From Nemopilema nomurai (lineage: Eukaryota; Cnidaria; Scyphozoa; Rhizostomeae; Rhizostomatidae): a stretch of 64,000 nucleotides of DNA. Within the stretch, counting starts at the first letter, position 1. Each line of letters begins with the position of its first letter. Below, piece after piece: positions 23,707 to 48,021 of this stretch. Both the position numbers and the translations under genes were made by a program. A model generated the notes under the pieces. The model ran no database searches and was not told the DNA's origin. It saw only the letters and a program-made list of their open reading frames with translations. The DNA lies in assembly GCA_003864495.1 (NCBI GenBank), contig ML133495.1:1599441-1663440 (forward strand), written 5' to 3'.

Positions 23707-24390
23707 CAGTGGCGGCTCCAGCTGGTGAAAAGTGGGGGGACAGGGGGTCCGGGGCGTGGTCCCTGGAAATTTTTTGGACCACACCCTTTTTCTGTGGTAT
23801 TAATCAGTTTTTCAAAATAATTTATGCTTATCAACTGTTATTTAAACCAACTTTAAGTATAGAGCTTATTATTATTCTTCCCCGGGAGAAGTATACTCCC
23901 TCGTAGGAAACACCCTTGTTTGCCAAGAAATGTAATTTAATTTATGGTTGACAATGAACGTTATTGCATAAAACTTGATTTCAAAGTTTTGAAATTAGAC
24001 ATTTTACTTGTTTAAAAATCGTGATAAAACATGCAAGTTTATAATAATAGTAAAATTTTCAAGCGCTACACTGTCATGAAATCTAAACGAGCTTTTAAAG
24101 TTACAAATAGTTAAAGAACGTTTTTGAGGAGATACCAAGCTCTATTCGATAGACCAGGTTTTCAGCTGTCTAAAATCATGGACTACAAGATCAGCTTGAA
24201 AAGGGGAGAAAAAGTCAATCTGTCAACAGAGTCTGCACACAGGCTACACAATGTCAGCTTCTGACGATCTAGGTAACGTACATACCTCCGCCCCGTAGTT
24301 TTCTCATCAGATTTGCAATAATCTCAAGGGCCAACTTTCTGAAAAAATGGGGGGGGGGGAAGACTAGTCCCCCTCCTGGCTCCGCCACTG
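23707..24390. mobile_element. non-autonomous hAT-like element, about 684 bp
   Basis: The left end reads CAGTGGCGGCTCCAGC and the reverse complement of the right end reads CAGTGGCGGAGCCAGG. CAGTGGCGGA-type ends are typical of hAT elements in marine invertebrates. Subterminal regions are G-rich (GGGGGGACAGGGGGTCC; a G run near 24350). No transposase frame is visible. An 8-bp target duplication is not clear (CTGGAAAG left, GCTCCAAT right), so the insertion is old or the edges are imprecise. Confidence 0.65.
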
Positions 24391-25610
24391 GCTCCAATGA
24401 TATTTTCAACTTTGGTAATGTGATCCATGACAACTGGGATCTAGTCGAAAATCCGCTGGAACGGAACACTGATCAGTGAAACAGAAGTGAAATGAAACTC
24501 CTAATCGTCTGCAAGATCACCCATCAACCTCGTATCACAGGAATCACCTTAGTATCAGCTGCGGCACTTGTGCGGTATTTGGGGGCTCCAAACAACTATA
24601 CGCTGAACGTTTCCCATATATTTCACATGTACAAGAAATCTCTCAAAAATCTCATCGATGCCGCAAGGAGAACAATAAAAATGACGTAGGGTCACAAAAT
24701 CGATTGTTTAAAGCTGCGCGGGAAACAAAAATTATTATGCGAAATGCCGCAAAAATAATTGATGTCAAATCATCTCTTGCAGGGAAGAGGATCATATAAT
24801 CACAAACACAGAGTCACTCATTCCCACAATACGAGGCAGAATAATATTGCAGATTTATGAGGGAGAGGAAGATAGGAAACCCGCCACGTATCAAGGGGCT
24901 TGATGAATGTAGTTATGGGAGGAGTAAGAGCGTGAGCCATAAGCAAAGGAATCAGATGTTGTTTTTCGCTGATTTAAATTTGTCAGAAATTAAAAAGAAT
25001 TTAAGTTACATATATATATATATACATTTTATCAGCGGCAGGTATATATTCAAATATATGTCGAATTAAAGGAAGAACGTTGACAAAGACTCACATTTAA
25101 CTCTCGTACCTTAGAGTATACTCCTCAGAGTATGCAAACGTCGGAAATTGTGCAAAAGCTGACAGAATAAATAGCCAATTGCGTATCGAAAACATTAGAG
25201 TGGGGCAAGATGATTGAATGTAAATGAGTAACCAACGCCAATTCACACCTCAACTTTGGAAGAGCCAAGGGAGAAGATGGACTCTTGAATGTCTCGTATG
25301 ATGTCTACAAAGGATGTCTCATACCTTATTCTTTTCCTCTGTTTTTTTCGGTATAATCTTGTCGCACCCTTGTCCTCTTGAGTAAACAATACCACAATGG
25401 CTTGGTTGCAAACGGTGGTTTTGCGAAGGAGGAAAGTATCAACGCGCAAGCGCAGAGAGGAGAAATGCAAGCTGGGTGACCCAAGCAGTCTTATGACCTG
25501 CAAGGAATAGCGAAGCTTGTTGCCGATCCAAACTATCTAACCTTAAAATATTGTCGTGTGAGGAAGAAATACATATCGTCGGATAACGGTGGCACCACAT
25601 TTCTCCGAAA
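24391..25610. other. intergenic stretch before the V-ATPase gene
   Basis: It contains a short TA microsatellite (25010-25024), the second copy of a dispersed repeat (25120-25201) and the presumed promoter and 5' UTR of the V-ATPase gene. No TATA box is evident. A minus-strand frame at 25243-25503 (86 aa, basic, no known motif) is not called. Confidence 0.45.
25120..25201 (+). repeat. dispersed repeat, copy B
   Basis: This matches copy A (3742-3821) in the same orientation, sharing ACTCCTCAGAGTATGCAAAC, GAATAAATAGCCA and ATCGAAAACA with point differences. It lies about 400 bases upstream of the V-ATPase start codon. Confidence 0.65.
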
Positions 25611-39065
<13,455 letters not shown>

Positions 39066-39351
39066 ATCAAATGAAAGCACTCTTATGACTATGAACATAT
39101 AGAACTTTTTTGGTTTACTTTATGAATATAAGCAATCTTCCTTTAAAGTTGGTAGCTAGATTGATTTAGACAAATTGTTTCGTGATGATTTGAAGATCCT
39201 AAGAAAGCTTCTCCCAAATTATGAATCAAAATTATTCCTTTTCTTAAAAAATGCTTAATCACGTCTCTACTAATGTAGCCTGTGTCGACACAGGAATTAC
39301 AGTATCAGAATTTCTTTACCAGTTGCTTTCATCTTTTAGTTTGACAGAATT

Positions 39352-39357
39352 AATAAA
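39352..39357 (+). promoter_or_regulatory. candidate polyadenylation signal of the V-ATPase gene
   Basis: AATAAA lies about 290 bases after the stop codon at 39065, followed by T-rich sequence. Support is positional only. Confidence 0.45.
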
Positions 39358-39645
39358 TTTTCAATTTAAAAAATCCAAATAATTGTTTTTTGAGTCCCAT
39401 CTCAGACGTTGCTTGTAATGTTTAATCTTTGAAGAGCTAGAGTTGGTACATAGGTCCGGCTGAGAAGAAATCATTTGCGCGGAGTGACGAATAAAGTGAA
39501 TTAGTTGAATCGCAAATACAAACGAGACGTGGAGTATCAAAGTTTTTGCTAGAACAAGTTTATGCGCAATCGGATCAGTATCACGTGTCCACTTAGTTAT
39601 CTCAAGCTTTGCTACCCTGGTAACTCGGTCGGGCTTCAATCCAGG

Positions 39646-39684
39646 TGTGACAATGCTGTGACAATGCTGTGACAATGCTGTGAC
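39646..39684. repeat. 11-bp tandem repeat, about 3.5 copies
   Basis: GTGACAATGCT is repeated three full times plus GTGACA with no mismatch, in the intergenic DNA downstream of the V-ATPase gene. Confidence 0.85.
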
Positions 39685-39977
39685 ATGAAATGGTCATCAT
39701 TCATGCACTGTCCCTTACGAGCCACGGCGGTTTACGACTGCTGCGAAAGTCAGATGGCCGATCGAACGAGAACAAGGACCGGACGCACCAGTTTGTTGTT
39801 CCGTCAATAGCATATGCATTTAGACTGTAACAGAAAGTGTATACTGTCAATGCTATCTGTTTCTTCTGTCAATAAGTTACTGTCAAGGCACATTCTAAAT
39901 CCATTTTTTCTCTTTTTTTTAATCTTTCGCGTTGCTGTTCCCTAATCACCCAAATCATTAGTCTCTTGGGCCATAGA

Positions 39978-40130
39978 TTCGCGAAAGCTTTTCACGCAAA
40001 AATGTACTTTTCTTGATCGCGGAAAGTTTTTGTCACAAATTTGGGGAAGAAATATCATTCGCGAAAGTTTATGCCGTAAATTTCGCGTTTTTTCTCGCGA
40101 TACTTTCCGCGAAAGTTTCTGCCCCTAAAG
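39978..40130. repeat. cluster of CGCGAAAGTTT-type words
   Basis: Four imperfect copies of a TCGCGAAAGTTT-like word (near 39979, 40017, 40059 and 40107) occur with further TTCGCG and TCGCGA words in about 150 bases of otherwise CpG-poor DNA. It is probably a fragment of a dispersed repeat family; the edges are uncertain. Confidence 0.5.
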
Positions 40131-41736
40131 TATTTCACTGTTACGAGGAAAACTAAATGTTAGCTAAACTAAAGCTAGATTTCAAATTGAGCAAACGACT
40201 GGTAATGGTATGTTTGAGAAGGTCAGACATCTTTGGAAAATAGGTGGAAGCAGAAGGAGCCTATCAAAGATTTCACAAAACGTACCCTTCTAGACACGTT
40301 TTATCACGTTTTTACTGGTATGTGCGAGTAGTAATCCAAGGTGCTATCTTCGTCATGATTTGCATCAGTGGAGTAAACAAATTAGATTAGTCATTCTTTG
40401 TGGTTGCCAAAATTTATGGGTGACCTGTACTAGGAACAGTAGTTGCAGTAAGGACCTGTGATGTAAAAAATCATCCGTGTAGCTAATTTTGGGTGAGTTG
40501 ATAGTGATGAATTTGGTTTAAAGCACCTTTGTCTTCGATTGTTGCAAGAAAGTAAACGTGTTTTAAGGATAAACAAACCATATGATAATGTTTAACGCAA
40601 ACTTTCTTTTCAAATCACACTTGCAATGCGTACAGAGTTCAATGGCAACAAAGTTGTGTTATTGATTTCTTTGCAACATAATGGCTAATAACATTCTCTG
40701 CTCAAGCTTTGGCACGCTGTAAATTGAAATAGAGATGGACTGCGGAATAGATTAGAGATTAATCCAAGTCGCCTTTTAATGATTAGCAGCAATTAGCAAG
40801 TGTGAAGCGGGATATGGGAGATAAAAACCCAATGTCAGGTCAGCATAAGATTACAAGAAACATTGCGGAGATAATTCATCAAAACTTTTGGTTGAAATTT
40901 GATGTTCAATAATCGATGCACAGCTCGCGCTCAAAGCGTGGTCCAGATTTCCGAAGATCTCCGAAAACCAAAGTGGGGATTAACACATTCTTGTTTTAGT
41001 GAAAGGATATTTGATGCAAACAAGATGAAGACTGAAGCACAAGCCCAAGAATATGAGGCGCCAAAAGTAAAAAAATCACACTTCATACTTTCAAAAAGTA
41101 ACAATAGTTTTTAGGGCGTAACTCAATCACATACGGTCTATTTGTAAGAATTTTACGGTCTAATTTTACGGTAATATGTAACCAAAGGGCTTGAGCAAAC
41201 CTGATGGAAAGGCATATTTTTTCAAAATGCCGCAAATTCAAGAATCAGCCCTTCGAGGCCTATTAATTAGACATTTTTTAAGATGGTGGCATGTTTTTGG
41301 GAGTCTGTACAAGAAAGGGCTAATAGAAAAAGGACAACAGCAAAAATATTATCTGGGAAAGTTTATCTGGAAAGAATGGGTCATTTTTGGTATGGTATAA
41401 ACGCTCCTGTTTGTAGCATCCAGCAAGCATGGAAAATACGAACATAGATACCGTATGACTCACCACAAATTAGGGATTATATTGAAAATTTTACATGTAA
41501 TTTTCTCCATGTTAGTAAAAACAGCCACCCCTAAATATTTTGGTAGTCTGGGTCCTATTAAGCAAAATAAATTACAGAATATTGGACCTCCTTTCTTTCT
41601 ATATATAAACCATTTTGTTTCTTTTTACATTGTCTTGAAAATACTTTGCTCTAGGAATAGCTAGGGCCCCGCCCCAACCAACCTCCAGCCCCCTATTTTG
41701 CTTGTCCTGCTTGCCCCAGTTTTAAAGTCAGGAACG

Positions 41737-41764
41737 AAAACGAGAATATGGGCATTCTCGTTTT
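41737..41764. repeat. 11-bp perfect hairpin
   Basis: AAAACGAGAAT (41737-41747) is matched by its reverse complement at 41754-41764 around a 6-base loop. The arms are short, there is no T-run and no gene ends nearby, so it is recorded as structure only. Confidence 0.6.
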
Positions 41765-42149
41765 GGTGTGAGGTGATTCTCTGGAAGCTAAAGATCACGT
41801 TGCGCTGCGGCCCCTCTCAAAATGAATATAATCAGATACCCTGCTAAGATCGGATTTCAGTGAGTATTTTCAGTAGTACACCCTCGATGCAAGCAAGAAT
41901 TGATTTCAGTAATGGACAAGTCAACGAATTTGGATGCGGATATTTTGCAATGTTGTTTCTTCCTGTTCGCGGAGTATCTTGCTTTTGAAAGAGAGAATAT
42001 TGTTGATGGTAGCAGTGAACACAATTAGTATTCATGTTATGATGGCAAAAGCTTATCTTGTATCGTATAAACCCCTAAACTTAAAAATATTGCTCCAAAG
42101 TATTGAGCATAAAATCAAGGTGGGCTATCCACTTTCAACAAATTATGCA

Positions 42150-42525
42150 CACCTGTCAACATACAGTTTTCAAAACCTGGAGATTACAAATTTTTGTTGA
42201 GAAAAACCGGGAGATTTTGCCAAATGCAGGGAGACCCCTGGATTTTGTTGAATTTATAAACAACATACATACAAAACGTCATGGTGACCAAACAGTTAAT
42301 GACAGCAATTATAAAAGGCAGTGTCTTCCTAATGGTTTAACGTTTTCATTAATTTGCAAACACTAAAAAAAAAATCTTTGCCATGAAGAAAGTAATTTCA
42401 ATCATTATTTATAAGAAAACCTCTACTGAATGACGAGCAGAAACAGGGAGGTAATCATAAAAAATCGGGAGGAAGCAAGCAAAACTTGAGTCTCCTGGCA
42501 AAACTGGGAGAGTTGCAAGGTCTGA
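42150..42525. mobile_element. degenerate MITE-like element
   Basis: The left side reads CACCTGTCAAC and continues with GGGAGATTTTGCCAAA. The right side reads TCTCCTGGCAAAACTGGGAG then AGTTGCAAGGTCTG, so the ends are imperfectly inverted (CAGACCTTGCAAC on the other strand). Words of the GGGAGA..TTTTGCC kind recur inside. This resembles a non-autonomous DNA element common in anthozoan genomes as I recall, but the copy is worn and its exact edges and target duplication are unclear. Confidence 0.4.
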
Positions 42526-42897
42526 GTTTGCAGACCAACCTGTCTTGATCAGTGAGAGTGATTTTTAAGTGTATAGTGTCTAAATTATCTTGAATCATTG
42601 AAAAGTACCAATTTTTGATAATTATTCATTTATAAATCCAACAAATTTTTATTTTCAAGAGAGTGGAATGCTTCTGTTATGTTCTGAAGAGTTTGTTGTT
42701 ATTAAGAAATATCAGAAGAAAGAAACCATGTAAAAGCAGAAAAATGATGCTAGATATGTAATTTCATTCAGCTGACCACAGGGTGCAAATTTTCCATTTC
42801 AGTTATAAGGGATTGTATTAAAGACTTCCTTAAGACTGTAAACATGTACAATTTTAATTTTATGTTTATTGCTTTTATTTGAAGTAGCTATTTGTTC

Positions 42898-45800
42898 ATG
42901 AACTTTTATTATTGTAGTTCATTCCATGTTTGCAAACGAAGTTTTGCAAGATCTGCACAGAGGTATGGATACAGTATTATCACAAAACCAAGCTTTGTAC
43001 ATCATGGACATGCAGTTCCAGTTTCACTTGACATGCCCCCATATGCTGAGACAGGGGTTGTACCACCTTCTTTTGAGCGGATAAAGCCCAAGACAGAGGA
43101 AGAGATCAAGCATATGCGAGAAGCGGGTGAGGCGACCAGAAAGATTTTGTGGACATTGAAGCATAGAATTAAGGTGATTCATGCAATTTCACTCTCCAAA
43201 TTTTAAACTTTTGAAAGGCTTCCATCCCCCTATATAAAACAACTTTACCAACTCTATCATGGATGACCATGTCATCTGTGGTGTTTTGAAGTTTCTTGTT
43301 TTGTAGGATCAAATTGGTCTTCTCCTTTCCCCATTGTTTCCTCAGAACTTGTATCTTGTTTCATCTTCGATTTTTGGTATGTTTTATCATGTTACAGCCT
43401 GGTGTCACAACAGAGAAGCTGGACTTCCTTCTCCATTGGCTTTGTCTCAGATTTGATGTCTATCCATCACCACGAAACTACAAAGGATTCCCTAAAGATG
43501 TTTGTACATCAGTAAACAATGTTGCTTGTCATGGAATTCCTGATGAGTAAGTTTCCTAGGGCCTGTTTTTGAGTTTTAAATCCTTTTTTCTTAGCAGTGG
43601 TTTTTTATGTTGATATTAATCTTTGATTTAGATATACTAAGTGGCAGATTTGAAAAGTATTGTATATACTGAGTTTGTGTGTGTTGTAAGTGCTTATTTT
43701 TATCTTGGTGATATTAGACCAATGGCTACAAGTTAAAGTAGTGTATGATCTGATTTTGGATCATAGCTGGAAAATTAAAGTGCATATTGGAACATTGGTT
43801 GATTTACACCTTTTAACATTATTGCTTGTCTTTGTGTTTGTTATCAGCTCAGCAATTCAAATCAGTTTTTCTTGCAGTATGCATAATTGTTTATACATAC
43901 TTGGCGTTCATACTCTTCATCTTAATTGGCTAATGTAATTCTCGTTGAAATGACTAAGGCAACAAATTTATTTCTTTGTTTTATTAAAATAGTTATAGAC
44001 ACCTTGTAAATAACTATAAAAGTATATGTATGAACTATAACTGTGCCTGAATAACTTGAGAATCCAATTTTCACCCTTGTAGCCGACCTCTGGAGGATGG
44101 AGACATTCTTAGTTTAGATGTTTCAGTGAGTTTTTAGTCCTACAGTTTTTAGTAGCATCAATGCTATCTTTTACCTTTTTGCCAGAAAAGTTTATTCTCA
44201 ACCATAATTTGATTTAAATACATGTTTGCTCGGAAAAATGTTGTTTTGGCTATAATGTCAAGTATTTGATTGAAGTTGTTTTCCTTCAGTTTGTTGTAAT
44301 GCACAGTTATGGTAAAGATGTTATATGTAAAGGCATATAAAAGCAATGCTCTATACCACCAAACTTGAGTGTTGATGCACCTATTCACTGATAACAAAGA
44401 GCCTGGGAACCACTAAAGATGGCAGTGGAAGTTCATCTTTCATCTGACTCCAACTACAATGGAGGAACAGCCTTGTTGCCAACATCTTTACAAATACTAT
44501 GTTAAAATATGATGATCACTTAATTATTGGAAGGAATTTGTTTCAATCCTTCTCCATAGCATCAAAAATACATCTTATACAACTCAGACTCTCTTAGTTA
44601 AGTTCAGTAAATAGCAATATTTACTTTTTCTGATCTCTCCGCTACTATAAGGACATCTTTATAAAATTTCTGCTTCATTTGTTGCATCGTATGTTTAAGT
44701 TGAAATCAAATATTTTGGCTATGAATGAACCTATTTTGTAACTTATGTGCTTTGGAAAATCAATACTTATAGTCAATTTTCATGGCCATACCCCTAGCCT
44801 GTTTTGCCAAGTTAGTTCAATAACGCTGTTCCTGTTTCTTCTGTGCGTCTTTACTCAGGTGCAATAATAATCTCATTTTTGCATTCAACACCAGACTTAC
44901 TGCAATGGCTTCCACGGTGACACTTGCGACACCATTTTGGTTGGAAATGTTGATAACAAGGGACGTAGACTCGTCGAGATAACAAAGAAGTGCCTAGAGA
45001 GTGCAATCGAAGTTTGCGGCCCCGGCGTCAAGTTTAACAAGATTGGTAGAACTATCAGGTTTGTGTGTTAAAGTATTGCAAGTTTGAAGATGAATGTTCT
45101 TGTTGCTAGTTGTTGTTGTTGCTAGCAGAGAACAGCTGCAAGATGCCTACGGGCCCAGATAGCCTCCCTCTTTCCATTCTTAAGAAAGGAGTTAAATCGA
45201 AAATTCCAGCCCTTTATTTAGGGCTCTTTTACCATAATCAATAGACTATGCTGTTACTGAATGGCTTTTCGATGTTTCTTCCACAACAGCAAGGTTGTCA
45301 AGGGGACTGGTTTCAGTGTTTGTGACGTATTCACCGGACATGGAATCGGAAGAGAATTTCACTCACCTCCACAAATCATCCACACAGGTATATTTTTCTG
45401 GGTTGCTTTCTGTTGTACGGAGATTCAGACGATATTTTTTTCATTTTAATTTCATGCTATGCATCAATATGTCATGATTTATCATTCAGCTTAGGCCTCA
45501 ATCTCTTTGTTGTTATAAGCTGGCATTCAAAGTACCTTTCCGATTTCTTGGAAGTCATGAAAAGCTGCAAAACAGCTTATGTCTAGTTTGTTTATATTAA
45601 TTAAAAATGTGCCAAAAATAAGGCTTTTCAAGTATATACAATGCGAAGGAGCATCTGGGAAAACATGATCGGGCATGTTCTTTCGTTTGTGGCTTTCTAT
45701 TGTTTGAAGTTGATCGGTCCAACCCTGATCTTGCTCTTATTTTGCAATTCGTTAAGACTTGCGGCACAACCTTAATTGGATCTCTCGTTAAATTTGTGTT

Positions 45801-48021
45801 GGTGCTGATGAATTTGGCGTTATAGCGTTCTCATACGAATGACGAAGGGTTTTCATTTATTTTGCTTAATAAAATTCATTTGTCGCTTATATTCTGGGCG
45901 TTGTTTCGATATGTAAGTCCCGTGAACTTGGTTTGAGTTCCTACAGTAAGGCCTGTCGCCGTATGCATGACCCGTTATCAGTTCGAAAATACGTGGTTTT
46001 AGACTGAAAATTGTGCAAAACATAACGTGACGTAAGGACGTAGTGTTTTCCGTCTGCTTTATTTCTGTGAAGATTGAAGGAAATACTCGAGCCCAAGTTA
46101 AGTCCAGTGCTAATTTGAATAAGTGTGCCGATTCATTGTGATTGTTACTTCTTCAATTTGGTTTCAATCAGCAATTCTCTTCTCTCTGGTGTTTGGCAAT
46201 CTGATTTATATATTTAGTTGTTTAGGCTTCTTTGCAACTTTCTTGCTGGCCCCACCCAAAATCTAACCACGAACTCATCTCTGCCTTTAGTGCGTTTTTA
46301 TCAATTTGTTACGCCCTTTCGTTTCTAATTTTGGAAGTGGAAATTTTTATTCCAAGAGCATCCAATCGCTTTGTTTTCTTTCTGCAAAGGGTTTTAAAGT
46401 CAGCTACTGAAGCACCAGTATCTCCTCACTGAGAAACATGATGCTAAACAAAAATCTTTATTCAGTTAAATTTAAAACAAAGGCACAAGAAATGTATTAA
46501 ATTTCATTTTTATCATTTGATCTCTCCCTCTGGAAGCAATCTCTAAGTCGAATTTTATTATTTGTTTTTTGTTCACTTTTGTATTTGTTTGCTATAATCA
46601 GAATTGGGCTATTTGCGGCATCGAGTTGATTTGAAACTTGTCGTGTATACCTTGTGTATGGTACTAAGCGTAGTTTCATTGTGATAATCATCTGTTATCT
46701 GTATTATTTTATATTTCCTGTGTTTTATATAAGTTAGAAGCTTAAAAGCTGTTGAGTGTTAGAATTCACAGGCTATATAAGTGCTGCAAGTAGTTCAAAA
46801 TGCATTGAATGTAGTTGGCAAGTATTGAGAATCCAGAATCACGTATCACGATCTAATCACGTGTTATTATCTTTTTTCAGCAAACTCGTATCCTGGCAAG
46901 ATGTGGCCGGGGATGACATTCACGATCGGTATGTCGACTTACATTATAATCTGGTCCAAAACTACTCTTGGGGCCTTCTTTGGCGAACACTGCATGGCTA
47001 GCTTCCAGTACCAAGGATCCAGTCAAATGCTGCACCAAGTCTTCTTTAATGTTACTAAGAAGCATTTTGCCTGCTTGTATCTGACTCTGAGACCTCGGAT
47101 CGTTCTCTTCCTCCCACATTCAAAGCTTTATCTCTGTGTTGCTCCCGGGCAATTTTTTCACTCGCCAAGCTTTTTAACGTTCGACAAAAGATAAGCTGTT
47201 ATTCTCAAGTCGATAGTACGGATCGTTTTCTGCCGTTTCACTACAGCCATTATATGCTAAATGTATTCGTCGTTGTTTTTGGTGCCTACATAATCCTTCT
47301 AATTACCTACTGATTGATGACTAGATGTTCATAATTGACGGTTTACCTTCTCATGAAATGATGACATGTCTCATTTGCTTTAAAAGTCTAGGTCAACGTG
47401 AATTCGTGGTATTTGTTTGGTATTGAGAGCATGCATTGTTATCGTGACCTCTTTTCCACCTCTGTTTCACTATCTGTAACCTCTCTCACAGTCACTTGTT
47501 GGCTCTTCGACCCTATACGTTGCTCAGCTATTCACTTAATACGATATTGACTGATTTTGGATTACTGACACTTTGCAAAAATTTTTCAAAACCCACGAAA
47601 GATGACGTTTAGCTGTTGATTGACGCAACATGGTTTCCCTTTACTCCTCTTGGAGTTCGGTGCGACACTACAGACCTGAGTCAGCCTGTTCTCAGGATAT
47701 GATTTATTCAAGGTCCATCTACTTTGTAAAGCAATTAACTTTGGTTTTCTGTCTTAAAAACCTTGAAACACCAATCTTTAATCAACCCATAACTTATCAT
47801 CAACATGCTCGGGCTTGTTGAAAATGTTGTAGATCATTCCGAGGTCACAAAACGTATTTGAAATGGATCTTTTGGTAATTCCATGGACTGGCTTGACAAA
47901 CTAGAGAAAGCCTTTTTACCGTATGATACTTTGATATTCCAGAACCGATCATCTGCGAAGGCTCTCCACATGTAGAAATCTGGAAGGACGGCTGGACAGC
48001 GGTTACTGTCGACGGTAAAAG
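42898..48021 (+). CDS. METAP1D: mitochondrial-type methionine aminopeptidase 1D, seven exons, 3' end not found
   Basis: The family enzyme removes the starting Met from new proteins, typically in mitochondria. Exons: 42898-43173, 43398-43546, 44083-44125, 44895-45058, 45290-45387, 46881-46928, 47943-48021; all phases fit. The first opens [20 protein letters not shown], basic and free of acidic residues as in a targeting peptide. A TTGTAG just inside it could instead be an acceptor, so the true start may lie upstream. [27 protein letters not shown] and CHGIPD follow METAP1D order. Metal ligands Asp154 (LSLDVS), Asp165 (GFHGDT), His228 (FTGHGIG) and Glu260 (TFTIEPII) are visible, plus active-site His137. 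The final ligand, in the family's SAQFEHT-type exon, is missing: exon 7 ends in phase 2 with a GTAGGC donor and no matching exon was found to 64000. Confidence 0.88.

Larger units (their letters stand above)
39066..42897. other. intergenic stretch between V-ATPase and METAP1D-like genes
   Basis: This holds the V-ATPase 3' UTR, the repeats listed separately, a hairpin at 41737-41764 and a MITE-like element near 42150-42525. Any 5' UTR, first exon or promoter of the METAP1D-like gene must also be here, but I could not place one. The small frame at 40899-41114 has no recognisable motif. Confidence 0.45.
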
